From: Puccinia triticina | Lineage: Eukaryota > Basidiomycota > Pucciniomycetes > Pucciniales > Pucciniaceae | NCBI RefSeq assembly: GCF_026914185.1 | Contig: NC_070561.1 | Location: forward strand, 6,386,001-6,450,000 | Direction of reading: 5' to 3' | Length of the DNA stretch: 64,000 nt | Shown: positions 24,352 to 35,216 of the stretch, piece by piece | Layout: each line of letters begins with the position of its first letter | Position numbering within the stretch: position 1 is the first letter of the stretch | Program-made: the position numbers and the translations under genes | Notes under the pieces: model-generated | Told to the model about the DNA's origin: nothing | Databases searched by the model: none | The model's input: the letters and a program-made list of their open reading frames with translations, nothing else

Positions 24352-26151
24352 TCATAACGGAAGGGGCGCTTTGAGCCGAATTGTATAGCTGACGCTGGCA
24401 CCGTAAACTTCTAACAGAGTCGGAAGCAAGAGTGCATTAAAGCGCCGGACGACCTGTTCGCGTGAAGTTGATTGAAGCATTTCACTTCGATGAGCAATGG
24501 CTGCTTCTTTGTTTGACTCCTTAATTTGTGACGAAGAGCTGTAGGCGAGAGCAGCCAGTTCCCTGGCTGAAATATCAGGCTTGACGTCTTCGTCCATCGC
24601 GGATCGGACACCAGGAAAAGAATTGGTTGTTTCATTGAGTGGCGCGGGTGCCTCTGGAACACTGGTCGAGGCGTCTTCTTCATCTTTCATCGCAACATTT
24701 TCCTGCGGGGTTGTCGGCTTTTTGGCGAGTTTCGAATCAAAAATACCACCTGAAAAAGCCCCTGTTTCAGCTGGAAAGAAGTATGATAGAGAGAATTTCA
24801 ACACTAAGACAATGAGCTTACTTTTCGGCAGAGGGGGTAGAACTTCAACAAAAAGATTGATTGCTTGTTGAATTTGACTAAGGAAAAAACAAAATGTTAA
24901 TAAGTTGCATCACTGCGTAAGGGTACTAAGGAGAGTTTTTGGAAACAGAAACCTACTTCCTATCTTTCTGCATCAAAGCTTGGGTGATAACCGAGGAGTT
25001 GCTGGTCAGCTCGAGAGCAAGATCGTGTTCGTCAGGAATCTCCGGAGGAGTCTGCCCAACCAATATGCCATAAACTGTATCAGCAAGACCAGCATCCAGG
25101 AGATTGGTCGCTACTTCGGGACTACTCCTGCCGATATTGGTAAATGATTTGAGGATCGCCGAGAAGGTATTGTCGCTGATCTTGGTTCCACCGACAGGCG
25201 ACAGGAGAGCAGTCAGAGACAATAAGACATCCGGCGTTAGCAATTGCAGGAGCTTATCGGGATGATGCCGGTAAGAGTCGGTGACGCGGGTGATAGCAAG
25301 GACAGCTTGTTCCGAAACTCTTTGATCTGAGTACAATAATATTTTGCGTAGGATGGGGAATACGTCTCTGATCATTTCGAAACTTTCACTAGATATCGAG
25401 CTACATCAATTTGCAGCTGCTGTGACGGCCGTACGTTGGACATTTGTAGAGAAAAAGTCGAGATACTGCAGGAGTGCTGTCAGCCCCCCTTCCCAAACAA
25501 TCGATGAGGGCAACTCTTCCGAGATTTTCTCAAGGGTCTGGAAGGCAAAAGGAAATAGGGTGAGTAAAAGGGAGAAGTGTGTAATATAGCTGGGGAAAAT
25601 CAACATACACTCAGAGACTGTTCTGCCAAGTCAATGAAATTTATCTCCAAGAGTTTTGCGCAGAGAACTGGTACGGCCCCATGATGAACAACGGTATGTG
25701 CACTGCCGGGTAACGCTTCCATCAAGTTGGCCAGACAGCGGGAGGCTAATAACATCTGTTCAACTTCGGTACCCAAGCTAGGATGATCGCACGAGCTTGA
25801 GCTACTACCAGTGGCTGTGAGGGCGGCGACCAGGGCGACTTCGTCTTCTTCATCTTTGGATTCATGATGGTCGCTTTCTCCACGCAGGATGGCCACTAGT
25901 TCGCGGGCAAAGGAGTCTGTTTGGAAGTAGCCAGCTAGAGTATCTTCAGTACTGACTGCCAATATTTCAACGAGCTCTTGCAAGGCTACCAATCGACTGG
26001 TGGATGATCCGGAGCCTCGGGCCTTGAGGGATTGAAGGATATTCTTGAGACAATGGGTGAACCCGGCCATGATCCCACCTAGACCGCGCAAGCCACTGAT
26101 ACCCATGGCATCTAATCCGGCAAGAGTCCCTGTAATGAGAGGATCAGTCAA
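24352..26151 (-). pseudogene. UFD4: UFD4/TRIP12-like HECT ubiquitin ligase, armadillo-region fragment
   Basis: UFD4-type E3 ligases carry N-terminal armadillo repeats and a C-terminal HECT domain that ubiquitinates ubiquitin-fusion and N-degron substrates. Here only the armadillo part is present. Segments include AHTVVHHGAVPVLCAKLLEI (about 25660), then LEKISEELPSSIVWEGGLTA (about 25530), MIRDVFPILRKILLYSDQR (about 25370) and RFNALLLPTLLEVYGASVS (about 24400), with introns such as GTATGT...CCAG ending near 25540. A TGA replaces an expected Cys near 25412, and homology ends at about 24365 with no HECT domain in the window. This is a captured, truncated gene copy inside the transposon. Confidence 0.8.
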
Positions 26152-26399
26152 GGCCGGAACGTTGCGATGTAGTCAAGGAACGATGGATGGATGCTACTGC
26201 TGCCGTGACGACCAAGCGAAGACGGAACTTGAAGGAGGTCCTTGTTGAGCAAGCTCGATGTTGTAGAGATGTGTGATTTGGATCGTGAACCTCCAGCGGT
26301 GACATTTGATAATTTGGTCTTGATGGAAGAGTGCAAGCCCGACGGGGTTGATTGGGCAAGACAATGGAGGACTTCCCGTGCGATCTGGGAGTCTCGCAG

Positions 26400-26512
26400 A
26401 TGTCAATATAGATCCTCACGCCTTCTTGCCAAAATATAGAATTGTAATTGTCCGGCAACTTGGCCAAGCGGAGTTCAACCATCTCAAGGGCATACATCAC
26501 GAGTGAATTCAC
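26400..26512 (-). pseudogene. Displaced UFD4 fragment (later armadillo part)
   Basis: Translates to YALEMVELRLAKLP followed by NYNSIFWQEGV, a segment that in UFD4 proteins comes after the part at 24352, yet here it lies upstream. The order is therefore scrambled, as expected after duplication or multiple capture. Between 26150 and 26400 further Ser-rich segments can be read in shifting frames. Confidence 0.6.
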
Positions 26513-26517
26513 ACTAA

Positions 26518-27080
26518 GACAATGATCTTACTTTTCGGCAGAGGGGGTAGAACTTCAACAACAAGATGATCAATTGTTTGTTGGTTTTGACTAAAATAAG
26601 TTACATCGCTGTGTAAGGGTACTAAGGCCAGATTTTGGAAATAGAAAGATACTTCCAATCTTCCCACATCAAAGCTTGGGTGATAATCCAGCAGTTCCTG
26701 GTCAGGTGTAGAGCAAGCTAGTTTTCATTGGGAATCTCCGGAGGAGCCTGCCCAACCTCCTCCATAGAAGGTATTGGCAAGACCAGCATCCAGGAGATTT
26801 GTCAGAACTTTTGGGCTACTTCTGCCATTGGAGAATGATTTGAGGATTATCAAGATTATGCTGTTGCTGATATTTGTTCTGCCAACCAGAAACAGGAGAG
26901 CAGTTGGAGACAATAAGACTTCTGGTGTTAGCAGCTGCTGGAGCTTATCATGATGATACTGGTAAGAGTTAGTGACGTGGATAAGAGCATGGTCAGCCTC
27001 TCTGGAAACTCTTGGTTCTGAGTAAAATAAGAATTGCATAGGATTGGCCATAAATCTCTGACCATTTCAAAGATGGATTT
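26518..27080 (-). pseudogene. Diverged tandem copy of the UFD4 armadillo segment
   Basis: Parallels 24818-25385 over its whole length, including intron-like sequence (shared CTTTTCGGCAGAGGGGGTAG, then GGGTACTAAGG and AAGCTTGGGTGATAA). The protein (HHDKLQQLLTPEVLLSPTAL) corresponds to HHPDKLLQLLTPDVLLSLTA in the other copy. Substitutions and small indels make it more decayed. Together with the fragment at 26400-26512 it implies a duplicated unit of roughly 1.7 kb. Confidence 0.75.
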
Positions 27081-27249
27081 ACTACACCTGCCTTGATCTC
27101 ACTATAAATCACTAGTCTGGTGCAGCTCTTCCAAAATAAAACATTCTGTTTTCAGACTTGTGGGATGCTTATTTTTGGAACTATGATTAATAATGAAATA
27201 AATGAAGGGAAATCAATTGGCTATATTGGATAAGATGGATACAAATATT

Positions 27250-28396
27250 CTAATAATCAAGTTTCAAGTGGGTGGCTGGGCAGTCTGAGCGCTTGGGAAC
27301 ATTCATGATTCTTTCGCCTCCTGGATGGGAGTTGATCCAATGCTCACTGAAGTCTAGGACAAGGTACTTAGCAAGATCATAACAAGAGACACGGACTGGG
27401 TTGAAGCCACTTGAGGAAAAGAAAGCCGAATTTATGAGAGAGCAGATATACGTGTTTGTTCTCTTCCAAACTGGCTCAATAATGTCGTCAATCAAAGGGG
27501 GCTGCAGCAAGTTCACCTTTGCCACTATTGAAACAAAAAGGAAAGCCTTGGATGCTGAGATAAATGAGCGGTCAGAGGGAGTGAGTAAAAGCCCCCGAAT
27601 TCCAGCCACACAGAATGAAGTGATGAGTTGAAAAGAAGGTCTAGATGTATGTTCAGATGGTAGCTTCGCCCATTGTTCTGCGTAAGTATGTGACACTGTT
27701 TCCAATCGATGCATTTTACAGCAACCTTTGAGGATAGCATAAGCAAGCAGCATTTGATGGATGGTCTCGACCAACTTGTCCAGTGATAAGAAACTCATTT
27801 TGAGTTCTTTTGATTTAGATGAGATCTGAAAACCATTGGTGATGCATTGAATAAAATATTTGATGATTGAAATTTCAGGTTCAAGGTGATTTTCACCATC
27901 TTCTGGTGCAATGTAGACTGGGAGAGCATTGATGTCCTGGGAAATGAGTGAAATGGCCTGAAAGATAACTGATGCCCACTTCATCTGCATTGATTCTGAG
28001 GGGTGACAGAAGAGTTGAAAAATTGAAGAAAGCTCTGATCCAATGTTGTTGTTGGTTTCAATGTCTTCTTTCTGGCCTTCACTGGGAAATCTCCAAATGT
28101 CTGGTTTGAAGAATGGCTCATTTCGGTGAGGCGAAATTAAATCTGGACCTAATCAATCAAAATCAAATTCCATCAATAACTATGAATTTAAAATGTAATT
28201 TCAATAACTATGAATTTAAAATGTAATTGATGAAATTATGTTTACCCTCTAGTCTCAATTTCTTGAGCCATGATTTCATGGTGACATCAACACGATTGAT
28301 ACTGAGCCTTGAGGAAAGTTCACAACTGTACTCATTTAGTGGCTTCATTCTATGTGTACGAATGGAGTAAAGCTGATTAATAGATTCAAGTGCCAT
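27250..28396 (-). CDS. Unknown protein, two exons, 349 residues
   Basis: The ATG is at 28396, exon 1 is 28396-28246, the intron has GTAAAC...TTAG edges (28245-28149), and exon 2 is 28148-27250. Phases agree and the frame is fully open. I do not recognise the family. The N-terminus (MALESINQLYSIRTHRMK, then a possible helix-turn-helix-like LSINRVDVTMKSWLKKLRLE) could bind DNA, but this is only an impression. The rest is helical with hydrophobic stretches and no obvious signal peptide. The start codon lies 3 bases after the stop of the TET-like gene on the same strand, so the two may share a transcript. Confidence 0.7.
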
Positions 28397-28399
28397 TTT

Positions 28400-30420
28400 T
28401 TAGCCACAAGAGCCAAGGGGCCTGGTGTAAATCTCGTGTATTGGGGCAAGCTCATTTCTGTATTTCATTGTGACTAGCTGGTTGGTAAGCAATTCTTGGG
28501 ATCTAGGATTTGCATCATGCTGGTTTCTTTCATGATTTAAGTTGGTGTTAACAGGAGGTGTGCTTTCCGCATTTGATTGATGTTTTGGTGCCAAGTTTGA
28601 CTGCTTTTGAACAGTTTTTTTCTTTTTGGGCTTTTTTGACTTGTGTGCAGAGGGATGAGTGCTGATGATTTTTGAAGAACAAGGATGGCATTGGGAATCT
28701 GACTGCTGGCAAATTTTTTTGACTGATTTGCAAGTACGCCCCAATACTTGCCTCCGCTTCCAAAGCAGTTCTGGTTTGCCAATTTTTACCTGATCATCTT
28801 GTGGTAATGGTCTTCCTTCAGTGACATCTGTGTGTAGCAAAATCAAGATATCAGATGCCAGAAACAAGGGAAATTAGATGGCTTTAGAGACTGACCTTTT
28901 GAGAGTTTATCAACAGCCTCAATTACCTGTCTGGTGAGATGGCAAACCTCTCGTGGAAGTTTTGAATTTTTCCAGACAAACTCTAGTTGCTTCCGTGCTG
29001 CCATCATGTTGTTCAGGAGCTCTTCTGCTGATAAAATTGATTTTTCAATTTCATCATCTGATTCAGACAGGTCACTTGAATCTTCACTTGAATCAGAGGT
29101 TTCAGATTTTGAGTCAGAATTGGAGTTGTTGCCTGTATTATCCCCTGGTACAGTAGAAAGAGATCAAAGTTCAACATCAAGGGATAGTTTGGGGAAGTAG
29201 AATTTTATTCTTACCAGTAGGATAAACTAAACATCTGACTTGTTGATCCCGCATTTCAAATCCTCCAAAAACAAGGTCTGATTCGGAAAGTGCAGTAACA
29301 CATCCATCATACAATGGTTTGCTGATTTGAACTGAGAAGGCAAAACAGGTGAAGGGACTGTTGAGGGGTTGCACTGATTTGACGGTTTGGTGATAGAGGA
29401 GATTTGAGGCCCAGAACATATCAGTCCAACCATCTACTGCATTAAAATCAACCACAGTAGATATTCCTGGAAGAAAAAATTGGCCATATTCAATGTCATA
29501 GCCACCAGCTTTACTTGCAGGTTCCCCAGAAGCCTCCTCTATTCCACACCAGCCGCCATATGAGATTGGACCAACATCATTGTCTATGTGTGCTTGGTTG
29601 GAGAATTCACCCCATGTTGCAGTGAGATTTGATACAAAAGGAGTTGAATTTGAATTATTGAATTCCAGGTCACCAAAGCCAGGCACTTTAGCTTTTTGCA
29701 TCTTCTCAACAGCTTGAAGAAATAAACCAGGGGCAAGTTTCTTAAATCTGCTTGCTATGATTGACTCAATCTTTGGTAGTTGAAGTATGAGATTCTTCCA
29801 CTCCAAGTAATCTTCTTCAGTTTGTATGTTTGAAGGTGTGTAGGTGCCTGGTTTGAACATGGCAATATTAATATTTATGATGGAATTTTTTTTTAATCAA
29901 TAACTAATGATTATGGGGACTTACCAGCATGTTCTGTGGGTTCATATCCCTTTCTCCAACCAAAACCCTTCATAATTCCAGTCAGGAAAGAGCTGTTTGT
30001 TTGGGTATTGTAGAATCGCCCAAGTTGCACAAGAGTAGTGGTTAAAAATTGAATATCTTTGAATTCTTGAGGTGTCATATCTGACCATTTTGTTTGTTTG
30101 ACAAGAAGACCTAGTTCACGGTTGAGGTTTGTCAGTATTGCTGTTGGGGCTTTTGGATTGATCAGATGTTCTGCTTGTTCAAGGAATTTCTGGGTTTCAT
30201 CAATTGAAGCAACTTCTGGGCATTTGATTTCTTCATGAGATGATATTTGATCTATACTTAAAGTCACACAATCTGCAATGATATCATTGGAAATGCACTG
30301 GCCAGTTTGAGGATTTCTTGTAATATTTTGTATGTAAAATTCACGCTTAGCTTGATTGTCTCTTGGTTTGAGGACGGATGTTGCTTGAATGCTGGGGTGG
30401 ACTTCATTGAATGATGCCAT
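28400..30420 (-). CDS. TET/JBP-like 2OG-Fe(II) oxygenase, four exons, 601 residues
   Basis: Enzymes of the TET/JBP family oxidise 5-methylpyrimidines in DNA using Fe(II) and 2-oxoglutarate. Exons 30420-29925, 29847-29215, 29144-28896 and 28827-28400 have GT-AG introns and consistent phase, with no internal stop. The catalytic region (residues about 165-370) shows WGEFSNQAHIDND with HxD (His252, Asp254), GGYDIEYGQFF, VVDFNAVDGW and the distal His in LYHQT (His318). The Arg usually expected to hold 2-oxoglutarate shortly after the distal His is not obvious (FTCFAFSVQISK here), so activity is uncertain. An acidic Ser-rich linker and a basic nuclear-signal-like KSKKPKKKK follow. It lies about 5 kb upstream of the KDZ transposase inside the same transposon. 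Confidence 0.82.
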
Positions 30421-30739
30421 TATAGAAATATGAAGGAGAGGAAGAGAAAAAAAATATGCTTGATGATTATGAGACTGAATATCATATATTTTTCAAGAAA
30501 ACTTCACATAGTCTCGAACACAAAAAAAAATAGAAGTCTCATGATTCTTCTGGTTTGTTTCACACTTCACCCCAATGTGACACACATTTGCTTGCTAGCT
30601 TGGGGAATTCCACAATTGTGTAGTTTCACTGCCATGCTTTCCAAACTGGCTCTTATGTTTCAGACCCTTTCATGGAATTATGGATGTGGTACAAATTCAA
30701 CTGGCCCATTGCGGGTATCAGGCCCTTTTGTTAAATATG
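30421..30739. other. Upstream region of the TET-like gene
   Basis: Non-coding as far as I can see. It holds A-rich tracts near 30445 and 30520 that could be its minus-strand promoter region. No specific element is recognised. Confidence 0.35.
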
Positions 30740-31048
30740 TACTAGTGGATTACACATAATCCACCAGTATGTACAAATTAGATGAATTTCCTACTGGCGG
30801 ATTGCATGTAATCCGCCAGTACGAAGTGTTTGAGAGCCTTCTTGTTATGCATTCGTACTGGCAGATTGCGTGCAATCCGCCAGTACGAATGCATTGATCC
30901 ACTTAATTGTATGTATGCATTCGTGCTGGCGGATTGCGTGAAATTAGATGAATTTCCTACTGGCGGATTGCATGTCCGCCAGTACGAAGTGTCTGAGAGC
31001 CTTCTTGTTATGCATTCGTACTGGCAGATTGCGTGCAATCCGCCAGTA
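30740..31048. repeat. Cluster of 30-bp palindromes (TACTGGCGGATTGC family)
   Basis: Near-perfect palindromes at 30740-30769, 30792-30821, 30856-30885, 30958-30984 (with a deletion) and 31019-31048 share the half-site TACTGGCGGATTGC, followed by its complement. Bases about 30785-30890 are directly repeated at about 30954-31053. Each would form a strong hairpin. Confidence 0.85.
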
Positions 31049-31654
31049 CACCCGGGGAGTCCCTCCACGTGGGGCCCACCGCGAATCCACGTGGATCCCA
31101 CGGTGAAGGGGTGCGCGAGGTCGGACCAGCGGCATCTGGTCCACACGCCCTCGTGGGCATCACCAAGCGCATCACGAGGGCACCTCGTGATGCCCCCGAG
31201 GATTCCACGAGTGCTTTCAGCTCTCCGTGGGCCCCCCGAGGACTCCTCGTGATACCGACAGAAAGGTCGGGCCCACGTGTACTTGATGCGTGGGCTCCCC
31301 AAGGAATCACCGTGATCCCGACCGAAGCGTCGGGCCCACAAATGGAAACACCGTCTCAACCCGTGGATTCCACGTGGCTCATTGGTGGGATCCACGGGTT
31401 CAGGTGGTCCGTTGTGGGTGGCGTGGCTTGGGTCACCGGTATGGAGCGGATTGAATCCGCCAGATCAAGATATAGCAGAATAAGGTACCACACGCTGCAT
31501 TGCATTGGTGGTGGAGAGACAAGGATGACATAATGAAAAAAGAAACATTGAAAAAAGGGAGAAAAGAAAAAAAGAAAAAAAGTAAACATTGGAAAAAGGG
31601 AAAATAAAAACAAATACATTTATGATTCATCAGGAGGAGTTTGGATAATAGGGG
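31049..31654. other. GC-rich repeat-like segment, no gene
   Basis: Rich in CCACGTGG, GGGCCCAC and CTCGTGAT words with many short inverted repeats (31060-31420), then a purine-rich AAAGAAAAAAAG tract (31535-31620). No protein homology is seen. Confidence 0.45.
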
Positions 31655-32395
31655 AAGTCAACGGTGCCGGGCTGCTGGTTGAAGGGCAAGTATAGCCGGG
31701 AGATAAAGGCAACGGTGTCTGGGGTGGTCAAAAAGCCCTTGCCGCCGGTGAGGTCGCGCAGATCGTCGATCGCTTGACTGATGGAGATCAGAATTGGTGG
31801 TCCATGGGTGCAAGACTGTTAAGATGATCAAGATGGTTTTGAGTGAGTATACAGGGGAGAGAGAAGAAGTCAAAAGAAGGAGGGTTTGATGATGGTTTGT
31901 TTGAATGACCGACGGGGTAATTCAGACTTAGCATCCCAGTCATGGCCATCTGCTGGTGTTGATTTCCGAGGAGATAGAAGAGGGAGGGCGGTGCGGTGAG
32001 CAGGAAGGAGGAGGGGGCGATGGTGACAGTGGCGAGGGTGATGAGTGCGGCGAGGATGAGGAAGGAGGCGGAGAGCCAGGCGATGGCCCTGTGGCCGACG
32101 GTGAGTCCGTTAGTGAGGGTGACTTGGAGACAGGTGGCGGGGAGCCTGGAGTTGCTGTCAACGAGTTGGATGGTGAAGATGGCCTCGATGTTGGGGACGG
32201 ACCAGGCGAGTGCGGGGATGGAGGGGATGGAGTACTGGCCAAGTTGATTGGTCCAAGATCTTTCGAAGTCCTCGAAATCCCTTTCCCCTTGCAAGGGCGC
32301 TTGCGTGGGACTTGTTGAATTCTGGAGGTGGGGAAACCTAACTGGCGGAGCAGTGAGACTGACAAATTGCAATCAACAGCCGGTTGGAATTTCAA
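31655..32395 (-). pseudogene. Flc/TRP-like channel gene fragment
   Basis: The minus strand reads DSNSRLPATCLQVTLTNG, then HRAIAWLSASFLILAALITL (a membrane segment) and MAMTGMLSLNYP. This pattern (lumenal ML-like domain end, first membrane helix, SGMLSLNYP-like segment) is typical of fungal Flc flavin-carrier/TRP-type membrane proteins. A further piece (QAIDDLRDLTGGKGF, then TTPDTVAFISRLYLPFNQQP, 31655-31790) looks like the next exon after an AG near 31812. Only a small part of the usual 700-1000 residue protein is present, so this is a captured fragment. Confidence 0.55.
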
Positions 32396-32439
32396 GCCTG
32401 CTCAGCTGTTTTCCCAGGGGAATGACGTGGGGATCCCGT

Positions 32440-32640
32440 CAATCTGTGCTCTTGTCGGCTCCACCAGGAGCCCAGGGATGGCCGTGGAATCCTCGTCTGT
32501 GGGAACGACGAGGATATCCCGTTGAACAAAAATGAAGGTTCTCATTGGCTCCACCGGGAGCCCAAGGGCAGCCGTGGAATCCTTGTCGGTGGGAGCGACG
32601 GGAGTATCCTGTCGAACACATTTTTTGGTGTTGTCGGCTC
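32440..32640 (+). repeat. Two direct repeats of about 100 bp
   Basis: GGCTCCACCRGGAGCCCA, then GGCCGTGGAATCCT-type sequence and a GGGAACGACGAGGATATCC-like end, occurs at about 32457-32523 and again at 32549-32617, with a third GGCTCCACCG near 32636. Each unit contains an inverted repeat (GGCTCC...GGAGCC). Confidence 0.65.
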
Positions 32641-32860
32641 CACCGTGAATTTATCACGAGGAGACCCGGGAGGGTGGAGACGACTGGGTATCCCGTTGTC
32701 TCCACCCATTTTCAACGGGTTGGTGATACCGATGGCGGGCACAGTGAAATCCACGTGGGTTTCACAAAGCTGGCTTCGCCCGTCGCATCCACAAACTTGC
32801 TTGCCAGGAAGTACCCCCGGCGTGTACGAATGCATTGATCCACTTAATTGTATGCATCCG

Positions 32861-32890
32861 TACTGGCGGATTGCACGCAATCCGCCAGTA
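32861..32890. repeat. 30-bp palindrome (TACTGGCGGATTGC family)
   Basis: Perfect palindrome, TACTGGCGGATTGCA plus... its complement form with centre CACG-like GCACGC. The flanking phrase GAATGCATTGATCCACTTAA also precedes the cluster copy near 30887, so a larger unit has been copied. Confidence 0.8.
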
Positions 32891-33409
32891 CAAATCGCCA
32901 GTACGAATCCGCCAGTACGAATGCATTGAACCATGTAATCATATGCATTTTGTGAAGCCCCGGCTTCCGCTTAAGGAAACAGCCACTCCTCCGGCTAATA
33001 AGTTAATGGCTTCAGCGTTCTCTTGTACACTTCTGACCGCTCTCGGTCTTCTATTCTTCGCTGCTCTTAGCCAAATACCCTAGTCTGTTGTTCGCCGCTC
33101 TCGGCCCGATATCCCTTATGCGAGCCGTTCGCGGCCATCTTGTATTATCTCTCTTCCTCTTGTAATTATCTCAGAGGATGTACATATAACATTAGTTTAC
33201 CAAATCCAGCCCGGACTTCTCCAAGTCCGGCCTTCCTTTGTATCCTCTTGAACCCCTCACAAACTCGTCCAACGAGTCTCCTCTATTCTTATCTTCTCTC
33301 TGTCTCTTCCTATTGTCGAGCCGTCTCATCCTTTTCTCCCTGCAATGGATCAGCAACTAAGTTCGCTCGCATCTTTCCCGCTCTTGAAACCGGCGAGCAT
33401 CACAAGTTG

Positions 33410-33439
33410 TACTGGCGGATTGCACGCAATCCGCCAGTA
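33410..33439. repeat. 30-bp palindrome (TACTGGCGGATTGC family)
   Basis: Identical to 32861-32890. It lies about 200 bases upstream of the MATH-BTB start codon. Confidence 0.8.
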
Positions 33440-33639
33440 CAAATGCACGGATCAATTCATTGCCACGAATGCATAGATCTATGATGCATTTGTAGGTGGT
33501 CCCCGACCTGAGCCCCGTGCTAGCCCCCGTTCCCGTGGCGACAGTAGTCCGGGAGGGACTTGATCACCATCCCTTTTCTGTTCTTATCTACAACCACCCT
33601 TTTGACCAAGACCGCAACAAAAACAATTACTCAATCGTC

Positions 33640-35216
33640 ATGAACAAACCAGCAAGTGCCTCTCCCAATATCAACGACAAACAAGAGTTCTTAGAAATTA
33701 AAAGTGTGAGTTTCTATTTTATTGTCGTCCTGAGCATCAGCCACAAACCCGCATCGTTGTCTAACTTGTCCTGTTTCGACTCCATAGGTTTCACTTGAAT
33801 GGAAACTTTCAAACTTGAAACATATATTATATTCTTCTAAAGGTGACACCAAGTCAAAGTGTTTTAAATCTGCTTTCTTCGGTCAAGGGAAATGGCAGGT
33901 GTTCTTCTACCCGTAAATTGTTTTTTTTATTAATTAATAAAAAATTCAAGAGGGCGAAAAGATCCTGAAGATTAACCTGCTTTGATCGTGTAATCCAGAA
34001 ATTCCGGCCACAACCAGTATTGCTCCCTTTACCTATCTTGTCAACCAACACCCGAAGAATTCGAGAAAGCCGCTGTATATCAGTTGATGAAACACTTGCT
34101 CTTACCATCATCCGCTTCTAGCTCAAGCCTCAGTCGTAAGTTACTCACCTTGATTTTCCCTTTCTGAAACGACTAGCTGATTTACAATCTTCTCCAACTA
34201 CATATCCTTCACTCGTCAATGATCTAGCAAATTCCACTCATCTCAAACCACTTGATCCAAACCAGGTACCATGGCAAAGGGAAGGACTCTTCAAGTTCAC
34301 TTTTGAGGTATGTCTTTGTTCTAAGCTTGAAAGACTCGATTACCTCATTATGTGTCTAAGCAAAACCGGTTTGTTTGGACATGACACATTAAAGATCAAA
34401 AGTTTGGATTGTTGAACGACCTACAAAACCATGGAGTCCAATGACCATGCATTCAGTCATGAAGCTTGCAACAGGGGATGGGCACAATATTGGAGAAGAA
34501 ACGATGCTTATTACTCCAATCCTTCTGTTGAGTTATTAATTTTAATCGGATGCCCCATCTCCTTTAAACCAACCTTCCATGTAGTTGGCGGGATAACCTT
34601 CATTTTTTTTCAATGATTTGGTTGTACTTACTTTGACTCTACATGCTTTTTCACCAATAGGCAAAGTACAATGATGCGTTTCTGATCTGCTGTACTATAG
34701 TTTACTCGTGAGTATTTGTTTCCTTCAATCATGCACCATCCCCTCTACTCTCCAGCGTGCAAGATGACCTGTTCAATACAAATTACTGAATTTATTCTCA
34801 TTTCCCATTTACCTCGATTTTCGATCTGTTTTCACATCAGTCCAACCCCAACAGCCCCTCAACCAACCACTCAGACGATCAAGAAGCCCATGCCGTTGGG
34901 TCTCCTCGAAGCGTATTCCTCCCTCTTCAACGACCCATTGTATTCGGATATATGCTTTAAGATAATCCGTTGCCGCCGCCATCGCGATGGAACTTCCGAA
35001 CAGAAAGGCAACTCTAATCTTGTTGTTTGTAGGTTGTATGCCAGCAAAAAGATTCTCATTCGACGAGGTGAATACTTTAGCACGATGTTTGGCTCTGGAT
35101 TTTGGGACAGGATTTGTCATGTGTTGGCCGCGAGTTGGTTGGAGATCTATCCTGGCGATTTCGCCCAGCCGGCGACGTTAACGGTGTTGAAGGCCTTCAA
35201 TGGCTTGATGGTCTAA
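33640..35216 (+). pseudogene. MATH-BTB protein gene, probably slightly decayed
   Basis: MATH-BTB proteins act as substrate adaptors of Cullin-3 ubiquitin ligases. Exons that agree in phase: 33640-33705, 33788-33912, 33999-34135, 34177-34307, (about 34431)-34526, 34661-34707, 34841-35216. The MATH part reads VSLEWKLSNLKHIL, then SAFFGQGKWQVFFYPNSG and HEACNRGWAQYWRRNDAYY. The BTB part reads LFNDPLYSDICFKI, then RLYASKKILIRRGEYFSTMF. No AG acceptor is visible for the fifth exon, and the BTB domain is cut short after FGSGF by an unrelated tail. I therefore call it a likely pseudogene, but a functional variant with unusual splicing is possible. Confidence 0.65.

Noticed and set aside
32861..33439. 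Palindromes as rho-independent terminators
   Set aside because: There is no T-tract downstream, and the genome is eukaryotic.
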